Below are positions 19,125 to 30,990 of a stretch of 64,000 nucleotides of DNA, one piece after another. The notes under the pieces are model-generated. The model saw only the letters and a program-made list of their open reading frames with translations. It was not told where the DNA came from and did not search any database. Each line of letters begins with the position of its first letter. Positions within the stretch are counted from its first letter, which is position 1. The stretch is from Gadus chalcogrammus (lineage: Eukaryota; Chordata; Actinopteri; Gadiformes; Gadidae): the NCBI RefSeq assembly GCF_026213295.1, contig NC_079414.1, forward strand, positions 5,615,476 to 5,679,475, read 5' to 3'. The position numbers were made by a program, and so were the translations under genes.

Positions 19125-21079
19125 AAGATGACAAAGGACATTATTAAGAAAGTGTAATGCATTCCTTCTATTTTTACTAAAATTAAACTTAAATAACTAA
19201 TAAGTATAGGGTGTTACAGTTCTTAGTAACCATAAACATGATACTTTTTAAAACGCTAACCAAACGCTATCTCTAGTAATAAACTCTTTAGAAAATTCAT
19301 TTTATTGAAAGCTTGAAAGCTTCAGAAAGTGGTGTGATCACAGGTGTTGGCCAAGATAGTTTCAAAATGTGATAGATGACATAGCCTATCGCTGATTAAT
19401 GCCTCTTGAAAGTAAAAATGTACGTAACAATATTACTTTTGGTTTGATTTAACATGTTAAATTGAATAGTAATTGCAGTTGTAACAACCTAATAACTTTC
19501 ACAGCGAACAGCCCATCAACCACTTTTTACTGTCTAGGGCATTAATCCTTCAGTCTCTTGTACAATAAGAAGTATACAAAACTCAAGACTATCTGCCATT
19601 AATATCTTTGTGCTTGCAACTCATACACTATAGATTTTGGTATTTTGTAATACTGTTAAACTAAATAATACATTGGCTTTGAGGACAAAAATATCGGGAA
19701 TGACTAGATTGCTGTTTGTAATAAAAAGCCCTCAGGCAGCAAACAATGCTCCTTTTGGTCATCTTATGTGATTATTCATAACAACCCAATCAACAAAGAG
19801 CATAAGAAACAAACCAATGATGAGCATTTTGGTAACATTGTTAAGAAAGAATTAATCCATACAGACTAAGAAACTGTATAATGTAGACAGTGGGAAAAAA
19901 TATAGACTATGCAATGAACTCACATGATGCCAAAAGGCATACATTTAATAAATGCTAAATAAAAAGGAATATGCAGGACCTAATTTGACGTAATACTGAA
20001 TATATTATTCAAATGCAGTGTTGGGAACGTTATTTAAAAAAATAATTAGTTATAGTGATACATTACTTAGTAACTGAATTACTCGATAATAAAAGTAACT
20101 AGTTACCAGGGAAAGTAACTATTTGCATTACTATATAAAAAAAAGTAGCTATATGTCAAAGAATTTAGATTTTTCTGAGCAGTTTTCACTTGGCCTTAAT
20201 GTGTTAAACGGTTGAACTGCCCATTCGAGGCCCTGATATACTTCAAACTCAATTTGAATTTGCTTGGTTGCAAAGGCTGTGGAACATCTGTACAAAGACA
20301 CTGGCTCCGATTGGCTACCATGAAATATGACCCATCATAATCGCTTATCCCAGTGGTTCTCAAACTATTGTACGCGTACCACTGGTGGTACGCAATGCGC
20401 TTTCAAGTAGTACGCAGAGGAATTAGAAAAAAAAAAGATTGTTAGATTCAAAACAATACTATCAAAATACTACAGCCAATGCAAAAAGTTGTGAAATAAT
20501 GTTCTTGTCCAGATTTTTTTATTTAGTTTTACAAATCAAGAGTAGGCCTGATTTGACTAATCGGCTTTGCATCCTTTCCTTCTGCCCTTGTAGTCCAAGA
20601 CATGCTGCCCACCAGCATTCAAAGCACAATGCTGCCACTGGTGGATTTGTACCAATTCACATAATTGTCCCTCCCTGCTATTTTGTAGTTCCCCAAAACA
20701 CCCAGAAACAACTTGAGTCCCACATACTTATGCCACCATACGCCACTAACAGTGCAACCAGGCCAATGGCAACCAAGCACGCAGACCTTCCTCCCTCACT
20801 TTAAAAACCACCAGCCGCCACTGTACGAATGGAATTACATTTACCATGAGATCATGTTCTCACTTGCTGTGTGTGTATGTGTATGTGTTTCCGTGCCTCT
20901 GTACTAGGGCTACCACTTTGTACAGCTGACAACAGCTAACAATAAATAATATTATTTTTAAGAATAACTGTGCCTCCTGCATGAGATGTGCATAGCTGAA
21001 TAGGGCCGCAGGCCTACGCTACTGTATGTTGTTGTATTTTATAACATATATAACACCGTTTATTCAATGGAGAGGGTGG

Positions 21080-21081
<2 letters not shown>

Positions 21082-21126
<45 letters not shown>
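21082..21126. repeat. GA microsatellite at exon 5 donor
   Basis: About 22 GA units; begins roughly 10 nt inside the intron from the exon 5 donor. Confidence 0.95.
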
Positions 21127-21129
<3 letters not shown>

Positions 21130-21137
21130 AATCCAAC

Positions 21138-21212
21138 CTGTTCCATGATGTCTCTAACTTTGTCTTGTTCACAGTCCAGAATAATACGCCGTTCCTTACG
21201 GATTTCCAGATC
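21138..21212 (-). CDS. gria2: gria2 exon 5, amino-terminal domain
   Basis: 75 nt, 25 codons: [18 protein letters not shown], then VRDIMEQ. Acceptor CCCAG, donor GTTGGA. A (CT)n tract (on the coding strand) starts about 10 nt into the following intron. Phase 0 at both ends. Confidence 0.92.
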
Positions 21213-21932
21213 CTGGGACAGCAAGTGAGAATGTTACACAAATTCCTACAAATTGCTTTACGTGATTAAAACACAAATTCAAGTACAGATAGTACTAACA
21301 CAATGGTTGCTGCAGAATGGCACAATAACAGTTAACAATAATATACATCCGATCAGGGGATAACTAGAATTTAATGAAATTAATAAAATGTAGTGTGCAG
21401 AAACTGTAGTGAAAGACTAGTCTCTAATGGGATATGGGAATTGCAGCGCTTCTACGACCTCCATCGATCAATGCCCAAAGGCTTTATGGAGACTGACTGC
21501 AGGTGACTGGGGCCCCTGGGCAGAGCATGTGGTTGATGTAGAGTACAAGGGTGTTTAAAGGCTTAAATTGATACTGGACACTGTGTCTGGCAGACATCAA
21601 AGAGGACTGTATCCTAATCGTAAGACTGCTGACCTCAGTGGGGGACTCTGATTTACACTAGGAGATAAACCATAATGACGAATGATCCCTCATATTGTAT
21701 AAGTGGCTAGAAATCCTTCTGGCAGTCCACACTTACAGATGTTGAACCACATATGCTGAGGGAGACCCCCACTGCATACATTGTAATTATATTCAAACAT
21801 ACTCATTCTTACCCATCCTGAAAAAATTGACTTCTGCCTAATCAATATACAACCTTCTACATCATTGGCTGTATTAGAGAGGAACAATATCAGAGATTGG
21901 GGGACTGTGAATGTGTGCGTGTGTGTATGTAC

Positions 21933-22054
21933 CTGAAATAGTGAGCGGTAGGCCTCATCCTTCCTCTCATCTTTCAGGTTTCCAACATTAATCGCTGTGA
22001 CAACCCATTTTTTCTCAGCTGCTGTATCCAGAATCACCTGAAGAGTTGACAAAC
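21933..22054 (-). CDS. gria2: gria2 exon 4, amino-terminal domain
   Basis: 122 nt, encoding [16 protein letters not shown] through EAYRSLFQ. Acceptor GTGTAG, donor GTACAT followed at once by CA-rich sequence. Ends in phase 0. Together with the next exon (75 nt) it makes 197 nt, the size I recall for a single mammalian exon. Confidence 0.94.
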
Positions 22055-22140
22055 CTACACACAGAATATAAATAGTTGCATAAATATTTTCTTGGTGGTA
22101 GCACATTTATATAATGAGTTATAACAAGGAGTACCATTAC

Positions 22141-22380
22141 CTCTATCGCTGTCATAGAGATAGGCAAACTTCTCCCATTTATAGTACTCCACTAAGGACA
22201 CCAGCGGCCCCTTTATCTCCGGCCTCATCTGGAGGACAAACTGGTTCATCCCTTCCACAGGAAACGAGGGAGTGATGAAGGACACGTGGAGCGTCTCGCA
22301 GAACGAGGTGATGGTGTTCACTGACTTTTTGTCGTAGAAGCCAAAGATGGCATAGACACCTCGGGAGAACTGGGAGCAAA
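22141..22380 (-). CDS. gria2: gria2 exon 3, amino-terminal domain
   Basis: 240 nt, encoding [19 protein letters not shown] through YLYDSDRG. Contains a conserved ATD cysteine (C72). The acceptor ATATAG is only about 4 bp from a roughly 120-bp (TC)n tract on the coding strand. Donor GTAATG, phase 1. Confidence 0.95.
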
Positions 22381-22383
22381 CTA

Positions 22384-22511
<128 letters not shown>

Positions 22512-23194
22512 TATAACAATTAATTGTCTTAATACATAGAAGAATTTTCCATTTCATTAAACATTTTCATAAAAGTCCAGTTTATTGATATATCCCCATT
22601 CACAGGCAAACACTTTGCAACAGCCGGCATAGGGATAGCCAAAACTAGCTGTTATCTGCGGTGTCCACAGTATGTAGAGGGAGCGCGGTCCACAGACCAT
22701 GAGCTACAGCTCGATGATGATCACCCCTAGATTTGTAACAGGTACGGGGAATCGTTTGTAGGTGTTGCTCGGAGGTCTCAAGCAGTTTATATAAGCTGTG
22801 TTATTTCCTCTGATTATTTCATTCTCCGACGACAATGACTACAGTAAGTTGTGCTGCTAGGTTCCGATCTCTATGTGAATCTTCACTGAAAGGCAACCTG
22901 AATGCTACCAGGTGCTCAGTATATCTCACGTTATATGCGGTTATTTTATTCATAATATTATATACGTTTTGGCAGAAGGAGAAGTAGGCAAGGATCAGTG
23001 TGTTACAGTATGTCCAAATGTAAAAGCGGTCTTGACCATGCAGGGCTCTATGGGTGCAGACCAGGATTTTAATGTACTCTTAATGTATTGGAAGCCAGTG
23101 TAGGAAAATGAGAGACAGGCTAATATCAGGTCTCCAGCAGGACCTTGTCAGAAGCTTTTCAGCAGCATTTTGAAAAATGTGTAAATGATCCAAC

Positions 23195-23932
23195 TAGGGC
23201 TGGGCAATAATTTGATTACGATTATTAATTGCGATAAAACTCACGTCGATTATGACGATAAGCATTAGACATAAATGCTCGATATTAAAAATAAATAAAA
23301 ATAGATCTAAAAAAAATAAAGTAAAATTCTAACAGCAGAAATAAACCACTCCAAACATTTGAGATTGTTGCCTCCCTGCCAAAGGAGTTTGATGTGATAG
23401 TCACTCACAGATCTTTTAGTTTTAAACACATTATTTTATGTAGCATAATATCTGGTTTTTCAATGTTTTCATTTTGCACTTACGTAAGCAATACGTAGTT
23501 CATATTTTATATATTAAAGTTCAGTTCATGTGCCAGGGCCTTTGTTCATCCACTTTTTTACTTTTCATGTATTGGTTGCGCCTCTACAAGATTTAAGATG
23601 TTTTCTGAAGCCCTGCCAAAGGAGTTTAATGTGAAAGAAGTCAGAGCTTTTATTTACATTATTTTCAATAGGTTACAAGGCAAGCTACCTTATATTGTTC
23701 TGTTGGAAGCAGATAAAACACGTTTGTGAAGTTAAATGTTTATATTTAAATGTGATTAAATGTTCCCCTATCACAAATATGGTAATAAACAAAAAGGTAC
23801 GGTTTAACTAATGAACACTCTAGTTTCTTCAGGCTTCAGCAGTATCAAATCATATATCGTGATTATTATCGATATCAATCAATATCGAAAAAATAATCGT
23901 GATAATAATTTTTGCAATATCCCCCAGCCCTA
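23195..23932. mobile_element. non-autonomous hAT element, 738 bp
   Basis: Ends TAGGGCTGGGCAATAAT and CCCCCAGCCCTA (inverted). Flanked by perfect 8-bp duplications GATCCAAC at 23187-23194 and 23933-23940. No transposase seen. Confidence 0.88.
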
Positions 23933-24079
23933 GATCCAACGCAGATATGCTGAGGCAGGTAAAAACAGAAATCTAAACGTGTAGAAATAAATCATGTAAA
24001 GAACATTTTCATTCAAATTGTTGTTACAATACCTAAGCTTAGTGAGGGGCCAACATGATAATCTAAACACATAAACTGA

Positions 24080-24300
24080 TCAAAGATGAAACCTAGGAAG
24101 AGAATAAAGTGTAATCCTAAATTTGTCAATGGCAATGAACAGAACGTCCGTCTTATCCACATTCAGGGAAATACAATGATCAGCCATTAATTTATTGATA
24201 GAGTTAATGCATTCATGAAAAATAGCCAATTGATCGGGCTTATTGGGATAAAAAGATGTGTACATTATATATCGTCAGCATAAGAGTGGCAAGAGATGTC
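24080..24300 (-). pseudogene. LINE reverse transcriptase remnant (YADD box)
   Basis: Codes C-H-S-Y-A-D-D-I (YADD at 24271-24282), then a stop and frame change, then INSINKLMADHCISLNVDKT, a pattern of Rex/CR1-like fish LINE reverse transcriptases. Probably the 3' continuation of the piece at 26738-27171. Confidence 0.6.
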
Positions 24301-24631
24301 CTATAAGCTAATTATAATCAGCCCTAGAGGAAGCATGTATATATCTTATAAGTAAGAGTGTCAGACTTGGTGCAGAATTACAGCCACTACGAGCCAGTCC
24401 CACAATGAGCTTTCCACAAACGTGCCGTTATTTAGAGGCGGGTCAATGTGGAGGGTGGGGGTGTGGCCCTGAGCAGTTTGCGGCCACGGTAACATACGCT
24501 CATGTTTACAGTGGATGTATCGCAATGGCGAGGCGCACACAGCTTTTGGCCGTGTTCTGTAAATATTCAAGAACACTCTGGGTGCTCCGGCGGGAGTCCT
24601 GGAGCTCTATATCTAAATGATATCATATTAT

Positions 24632-25774
24632 TAGGGATGCACGATATATCGGCAGTGATATCGTTATCGGCATTTTTTAACATATCGGCATCGGCCCGAT
24701 AAGTAAAACTGGTCCGATATTAACAGCCGATATTTATTTCCGTCTAGTTGCTGTTGTGTGTGTTTTTTGCCCATGCACAGCTTGTTTGGTCATGTGACAG
24801 TGTCAGTGACGCAGCCAGAGACGCACGGAGAGGCAGTACAGGAGTGTTTGTCACCTTAACTGAAAAGAATCAATGTCGGCGGTTTGGATGTTTTTCACGG
24901 TCTCAAATTAAGTTACTCGAATTGCAATATGCAGTACTTGCAAAGCCGAAGTAATGCGCGGAGGATGCCGTGTCGGATCACGGGTTTCCCGTGATCCGTA
25001 TGGATCAACCCTCACGGTTCGGGACGCAAGTGATCCGCGGATCGGCTGATAAAAAAAAAGTTGTGCGTTCACGTGATCAGCGCATGTTTAATGGACAATT
25101 CCGGTATTAACAACATCATCAAGTATCGTAGCGAACAGTTTCTGTTGTGTTTTATTTGGCGTTCCGTAATCCCATTGAAACTGAAACCGGAACCGGAACC
25201 GGACGTGTTTATATTTGGTTGTAGTCTTTTCGCTCGGTTCTCCGGATCAACAGCAGTGCTAGAACCGAGTGAAAAGACTACAACCAACCTCCCTTGATAT
25301 ATTTGATTTAGCCTATTTCACAGATTTGAGTTGAAATTGACTTAAACTTGAAACACTTTTTGTAATTTATTAGACAAGTGTCTGGTTTCCATGAATATTG
25401 GCCAATTTTATATAAGTTATAAAACCTTGTCAAGATATTTTGATTCGTGATCGTTATTGTGATTTATGATCCAAACTTTTTCATAGATGCAAGTTGTAAA
25501 AGTAGCCTAAAACTAACACTGTTAGTAACTTGTGTTTTTTATGGATGCCCTGTAACTTGTTGAAGAAACAATGTATTTCGAAGTTTTGGAAAATAAAGAA
25601 AGAAATTACTTTTTCATATTCACAGTGTTTACATGTTCTTCAGTATACAAAATCATCATAGAAACTTGTTTTTATACCAATATCGATATCGGTAAATATC
25701 GGTTATCGGCCGTAACAGCACTTTTAATATTGGATATCGGTATCGGCCAACATTTTCATATCGGTGTATCCCTA
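24632..25774. mobile_element. non-autonomous hAT element, 1143 bp
   Basis: Ends TAGGGATGCACGATATATCG and CGGTGTATCCCTA (inverted). Perfect 8-bp duplications CATATTAT at 24624-24631 and 25775-25782. Contains a strong hairpin at 25215-25287. Confidence 0.88.
25215..25287. repeat. hairpin, 27-bp arms
   Basis: Arms 25215-25241 and 25261-25287 are reverse complements with one mismatch, 19-nt spacer. Lies within the hAT element. Confidence 0.85.
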
Positions 25775-25929
25775 CATATTATACATAGATATCTATATCA
25801 TATAATATATATTATCATGGCCAAAAGCTGTGTGCGCCTCCAGACGGTATTATGAATCTCAAACGACTGCGTCAGGTTCTTCTCTGGTTCTTCCACTTCC
25901 ACATCAATCTGAAGTAGACTGAACCGCAA

Positions 25930-26028
25930 CATGGAGGAGAAAGGGATTGTTGACCGCGATTGGTCTCACATCGGTAGCGGGGCTCCGATGTGAGACAATC
26001 GCGGGAAACAATCCCTTTCTCCTCCATG
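25930..26028. repeat. long near-perfect palindrome, about 45-bp arms
   Basis: Arms 25930-25974 and 25985-26028 differ by very few bases around a 10-nt centre. The outer part (CTCCTCCATG...) also occurs once at about 51540. Confidence 0.9.
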
Positions 26029-26044
26029 TCATGTTTCATGTATT

Positions 26045-26651
26045 TCAGGGAGTCAAAGCCAAAGTTCCTTTCCCCCAATCACTTCAGACGTCAAAGACAC
26101 CAATGTGTTATGCGCAGAACGGTTATCAAAATAACAAAGAAGTGTACAACACTTGCGTTACAGTGTGTGTATTCACACACACACGCACACACATGTGGCG
26201 TTTGCACGGTAGTAGCTCATTGTGTCATTAGGCCAAATTCTCTGGACAGGCAAAGCAGAGAAAGGGGAGGCAACATGTCCCCGTATGACGACAAACAGAG
26301 AAAATTCGAAATCGGCACGTCTGAGCTTTGTTTTTTCAAAGGCAGAGCAGGATACCTAGCGCTCGTTTTACACCTAACGCCATTACTAGCTTCTGGTGGA
26401 CCATAGGCAGGCTAGGGGAACTCATATTAATGTTAGAAAACCTCATAAAGTGAGATTATCATGCCATGGGACCTTTAACATTTGCCATTATGCGACAAAG
26501 AGCTACAGAAATCAAATTGTCCAAAACTGATTCAACCCTATTATTGGTGGATGCTTCAATAAAACATTAGCCGGTTAACACGGTTAATTCCAATAATAAC
26601 AAATAATGTTTACAAAGATTTTTTGTACGTGAATTTGGAAAATGAAACATT
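26045..26651. repeat. MITE-like repeat copy B, inverted
   Basis: Reverse-complement counterpart of 12347-12985, in intron 2. A further short GCCATGGGACCTT motif at about 26727-26740 may mark an element end. Confidence 0.75.
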
Positions 26652-26737
26652 ATACTACATGTACTATTTAGAAGTAGAAACAAAGTAAATACCATGCTTT
26701 TGTTAGAATGAAAACTAGCTATTCATGCCATGGGACC

Positions 26738-27171
26738 TTAATGAAAGAACACACACAAAGCCCAATCGACGTAAGCATTTAAAGACAGGTGTCGTGATAT
26801 ATCTAATGGACTTGGATTCACTTTACGCACTAGATCAGTGAGATAATTTAGGGAAAGAATACTGAAAGAGTCCAGAATGATGTATGCATAGTACAACCTG
26901 GATGAGGGCCCTATGCTTGCCATTAACTTCTAACCTTGTCAACAAAGTGAGTGAGAAAGTGATTACAGTCATCAATGGAGAATAAAATCACATATGGTAC
27001 AGCAGGTGAAACAATATTGTTAATAATTCCAAACAATGATTTAGGAATTCCATTACTTAGGTCAGCCAAATAATCAGCTCTAGCCTCGTTAATCATATTG
27101 TTCAAAGTGGATAACCAACGTTTAGCTGAAGATGTGGATTTGGAGATTTGTGGCATTCCATAAATGCTCAA
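26738..27171 (-). pseudogene. LINE ORF2 remnant (linker and start of RT)
   Basis: The minus-strand frame carries NEARADYLADLSNGIPKSLF, INNIVSP and later LDSFSILSLNYLTDLVRK, resembling the endonuclease-RT linker and start of RT in fish Rex1/Babar-like LINEs. Broken by stops. Family call is by resemblance only. Confidence 0.5.
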
Positions 27172-27372
27172 TCTTGAAGGGATTTAAACAAAAGTTCAAA
27201 AGTCTAAATGGAGTAAACAATGTAAACAATGCACACCATTTAAGAAAATGTAAATGGTTGGAAACAAATAAAGTGACAGCTGAATGAAGAACGCAAAGCA
27301 TTGCTAAAAAAGCAGAAATGTAAAATAAATTGAACTGAAGAATCTGAAAGGTTAAATATATTGCCCCGCACT

Positions 27373-27467
<95 letters not shown>
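27373..27467. repeat. GT microsatellite
   Basis: About 47 pure GT units. Confidence 0.98.
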
Positions 27468-27469
<2 letters not shown>

Positions 27470-27512
27470 TCAAGAGAATAGCGAACCGGTATGTGATTAA
27501 AAGTAGCCCAAT

Positions 27513-27607
27513 AGAGCGTGAAAAACCGCCCAATCTGGCAACATTGCCTGAACATCCTCCAAAAGTAGCCCAATCCGGCGGGAAAAACCGCCCAATCTGG
27601 CAACACC
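27513..27607. repeat. two tandem units, AGTAGCCCAAT...CAATCTGGCAACA
   Basis: A unit of about 40 bp (AGTAGCCCAAT, AAAAACCGCCCAATCTGG) occurs twice (about 27503 and 27564). Confidence 0.75.
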
Positions 27608-27644
27608 AATGAACATCCTCCCGCTCTAGTGTCAACGTAAATCA

Positions 27645-27990
27645 ATGAGACCAACTGAAAACGAAGCCGGTATGAAACTAAAACTGTGATTCGAAATGAT
27701 ATCAAAATTCCGTTTGGATATTAATGAAGATAGAAGTGTGTAGATTTGTTAAATGGTTTGAACGAAGGTAAACGGTTGAAAAATGATTGAGTTACGATGT
27801 CTTGAGAATTAGGAGTGTCAGAATGGGCAGACGTCTTCAATGAAAACAGCTGAAAATGAAGCTGGTATGAAACTAAAACTGTGATTCTGAAGAAAGTTTA
27901 AATGATATCGAAATTCTGTTTAGATATTATTGAAGATATAACTTGGTAGATATGTTAAATGGTTGAATGAAGATAAACGGTTGAAATTTG
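27645..27990. repeat. diverged tandem duplication
   Basis: Two units share GGTATGAAACTAAAACTGTG followed by AATGATATC and TTCTGTTTAGATATTA-like sequence (about 27669 and 27864). Function unknown. Confidence 0.65.
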
Positions 27991-28188
27991 ATTTAGTGTC
28001 TTACACTGTTGAAATACCAGAGGACGGCTCCTGCGTCCTCCCATTGTCTCCCATGTTAAAAAAAAGCTAGTATTTTAAAAGTAGAATATCTTAAAAAGTA
28101 TAAAATATGAACATTTTTAAATTTGAATGGAGTCTCTAGGTGAAAAATTGAGGAAGGAGATAGGTCCCAAAATTTGTAGAGAATAATA

Positions 28189-28276
<88 letters not shown>

Positions 28277-28387
28277 ACGAACGAACGAACGAACGAACGA
28301 ACGAACGAACGAACGAACGAACGAACGAACGAACGAACGAACGAACGAACGAACGAACGAACGAACGAACGAACGAACGAACGAACG

Positions 28388-28450
<63 letters not shown>

Positions 28451-28451
28451 A
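28189..28451. repeat. compound tetranucleotide microsatellite
   Basis: (GAAA)n, then about 29 units of GAAC, then (GA)n, then (GAAA)n again. Confidence 0.98.
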
Positions 28452-29905
28452 TAAAACCTAAGAAGAACAATAGTTGAGCGCTGCATGCAGCACTCACCTA
28501 ATTACGACGAGCCACACTTTCCAAAGCTACACATCAATGCACGTTAAAGCAAACATCCACATTGTAACACAACAACACCAGGCTTCAATAAAACACTGCT
28601 GAGAACTTCTCATCCTTGAGCTGGTTTATCTCTCGTTTTTAAAGGCAGGGCCCTGGGTTCAAAACAACACCTAATAAAATGCATTATGGTAACTAAACAA
28701 AAAGCTCCTCAGGGTAGATACTATCAATATCAACACCATAAGACCCAAAGTAGCCTATGTACCTGACTTGATATATTAACAAAATCAAAAACAGTACTGA
28801 ATGTACAATAAACATGAATATGGAAATAACCAACAACTATTACTCTATCCAATCTAAGAATGTCACTGGTTTTAGGGACAAAAAATTAATAAATCCATAG
28901 AGAAATGGTAATTTTGAGCCTTGCAAGCCAAGGGTTTGACTCCTAGTTCCCAAGAGGTCAGGGGAGATTAGAACCATTCTGGATATCAGCGTTTTCAACA
29001 ACCAATAACCCTGAAAGTCAGATGGTTCACTGTTAGAGTGTTGTTCTGACGTGTGCAAGACGGAAATTGGTTTACATCCACAGATTACACTAACTTCGAC
29101 CATTCTATTGTCAAGGCTCACAGTAAACTGCTCCGCTCTACCTTTATGGGCGTGGCCTACGAGGGCCTGGTCCCTCCCTGGCCGACCAGCAGACCAGCTC
29201 AGAGTGAGTGGGAGCTGGGAGCTAAGCGGCCGCTATGGCCGCTTAGTTGTCAACAACATCTCTTTATTATTTTATCTCAGCGTTTTCCTGATTCTGCTCT
29301 CAGAGGAGCGGTGAGAACAGATACTATTGCGGTGATATATTACTCTAACATTGTTCTTTGCTACACTCCACCAAGGTGACTTTTGCTGGGCTCCTCCAGA
29401 CGAGGACACGGGTTGTTGGAAGACCGGTTCATTGTAAGGTTGCAGACATTGATGCATGACAATGGTGCTCCATGTTACCATGTAGGAGAATTCACCCTGA
29501 GTGTGTGTGGGGATGGCTGGTTTCCAGTGTGCACACTGATTACTCAATGTGCGACAGGTGTGAAGTCTCACCGAGTCGAATCCGACTAAGCCAGGTGAGG
29601 CTGCTTAAACTAGACGTCATCCACACACACTCACTTAACCTCGACTCAGCAACTAGGACAGAGAAACTCTCCCCCCCGCGGCGAAGTGCTGTCCTGTTGA
29701 CGTTTGCGGAAAAGTGACACCACATTCTATCATGACCCTTTGGGGGCCGATGGCCACCTGATGTTGACTCTGGACTGCTCTTTGTGCACCAACTACAGCG
29801 GTGGTTAGCTCGCCAGAGGTTGGATCGCAGGCATTACAACTCAAGGTTCTCACGGTATCCCGCTCAATGTCAGTGGACCTAGATGTTGGGGAGGCTTCCC
29901 TTGGG

Positions 29906-30262
29906 GAGGTGATGTCAGACCTGGAGGTCTTTACTGATTCCTCAGTGACGGTTTGCGGGGGGATGTGCCACTCCCACTTGGTCTGAGGCGAGGGGCTGGT
30001 ACCCCCTACTGCTCACATCCATGTGTCTGAACTGTCCACCATGAGGAAAGGGTTGTCATATTTCTCTCATCTGTGCAGCCGCCATGTTCTGATCGGAACA
30101 GACAGCATGTCAGCCGCGGTATATCTAAAAAGACAAGGGGGGGGGGGGGGGGGTCCGTCCTGTTCCGTCCTGTTCCGTCCTGTTCCCTTCACAGAGCTGC
30201 GGTCGAGCTCTGGCTGTGGGCTCATCAGAACCCGCTCAGCCTAGAGTCCTGTAAGTCACTGT
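29906..30262 (+). pseudogene. DIRS/Ngaro-like RNase H remnant
   Basis: Frames spell VFTDSSVTVCGGMCHSHL, VSELSTMRKGL, VLIGTDSMSAAVYLKRQGG and LWLWAHQNPLSL. Order and spacing resemble the RNase H domain of DIRS-type retroelements. Broken by stops and a poly-G run (30136-30153). Confidence 0.55.
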
Positions 30263-30765
30263 CATACAACATTTAACTATTTGAAAGAAAGACTTACTTC
30301 ATCTATTCGGGGAGACTGATTGGTCAAGACAGAAAAGGCTGGTCCATTCTAGAGTTAAGTTGACTTGCTGCAACATTATTGTCATAAAGCAGAAGTTGTG
30401 AACTCATAATGGAAGCAAGTTGTAAAGTGAGGTGCAGTTGGAAACAACAATTTTAAACATGTTAATAGAGTTTAGGACAAAACTCACATATTTTTACCAG
30501 TACTAAATATTCCATTTGCGAAAGCAAGCAGCCCTCCACAAGCCAAGTATTTTCATACTGGGTTATGCATATAGATGTCTTGGCCAGCCCTGACACATTA
30601 ATTTAGATTGAGCCTTAGACTCAGAGATATATAATGATGTTAGAATAAACATCAAGTCTATCCTCTTGCATGGCCAGACAAGTCCTGGGGTCATCATCCC
30701 AAGAACTTGATGACTACTGTAAACATTGTTACAACAAAAAGCTGAAAAGACTATTAACTAGAAAG

Positions 30766-30990
30766 ATAACATTTGAGCATAAAATTCCACTTATTCTTGC
30801 TTCTCTCCACTGGATCCCAATAACTGCAGCTTCGGATTTTAAGGTGCTACTGCTTACCTAAACCTATAGGCCTTGCACAGATAAGCACCATCCTACCAGA
30901 AGGACCTTATCCTTCCTTATAGTCCTTCTTGGCCCCTCCGGTCTTCGGGAGCTGGCCTTCTTTCAATACTAAAGGTTAAGAAGCAATCAG
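30766..30990 (+). pseudogene. LINE RT C-terminal remnant
   Basis: HKIPLILASLHWIPI, DFKVLLLTY matches the recurring S-L-H-W-L-P...F-K-L-L-L-T-Y motif after the RT of fish LINEs; frame is lost afterwards. Confidence 0.55.

Larger units (their letters stand above)
18100..21137 (-). other. gria2 intron 5
   Basis: 3-kb intron. Besides the long GT tract it contains sequence of the widespread fish type GTTGGGAACG...AGTAACTAGTTAC (about 20020-20150) and a CAGTGGTTCTCAAAC hAT-like end near 20352. Full element borders were not found. Confidence 0.5.

Noticed and set aside
28117..28497. Frames of repeated FLSFFLS / RSFV type
   Set aside because: Translation of the GAAA/GAAC repeat; no gene.
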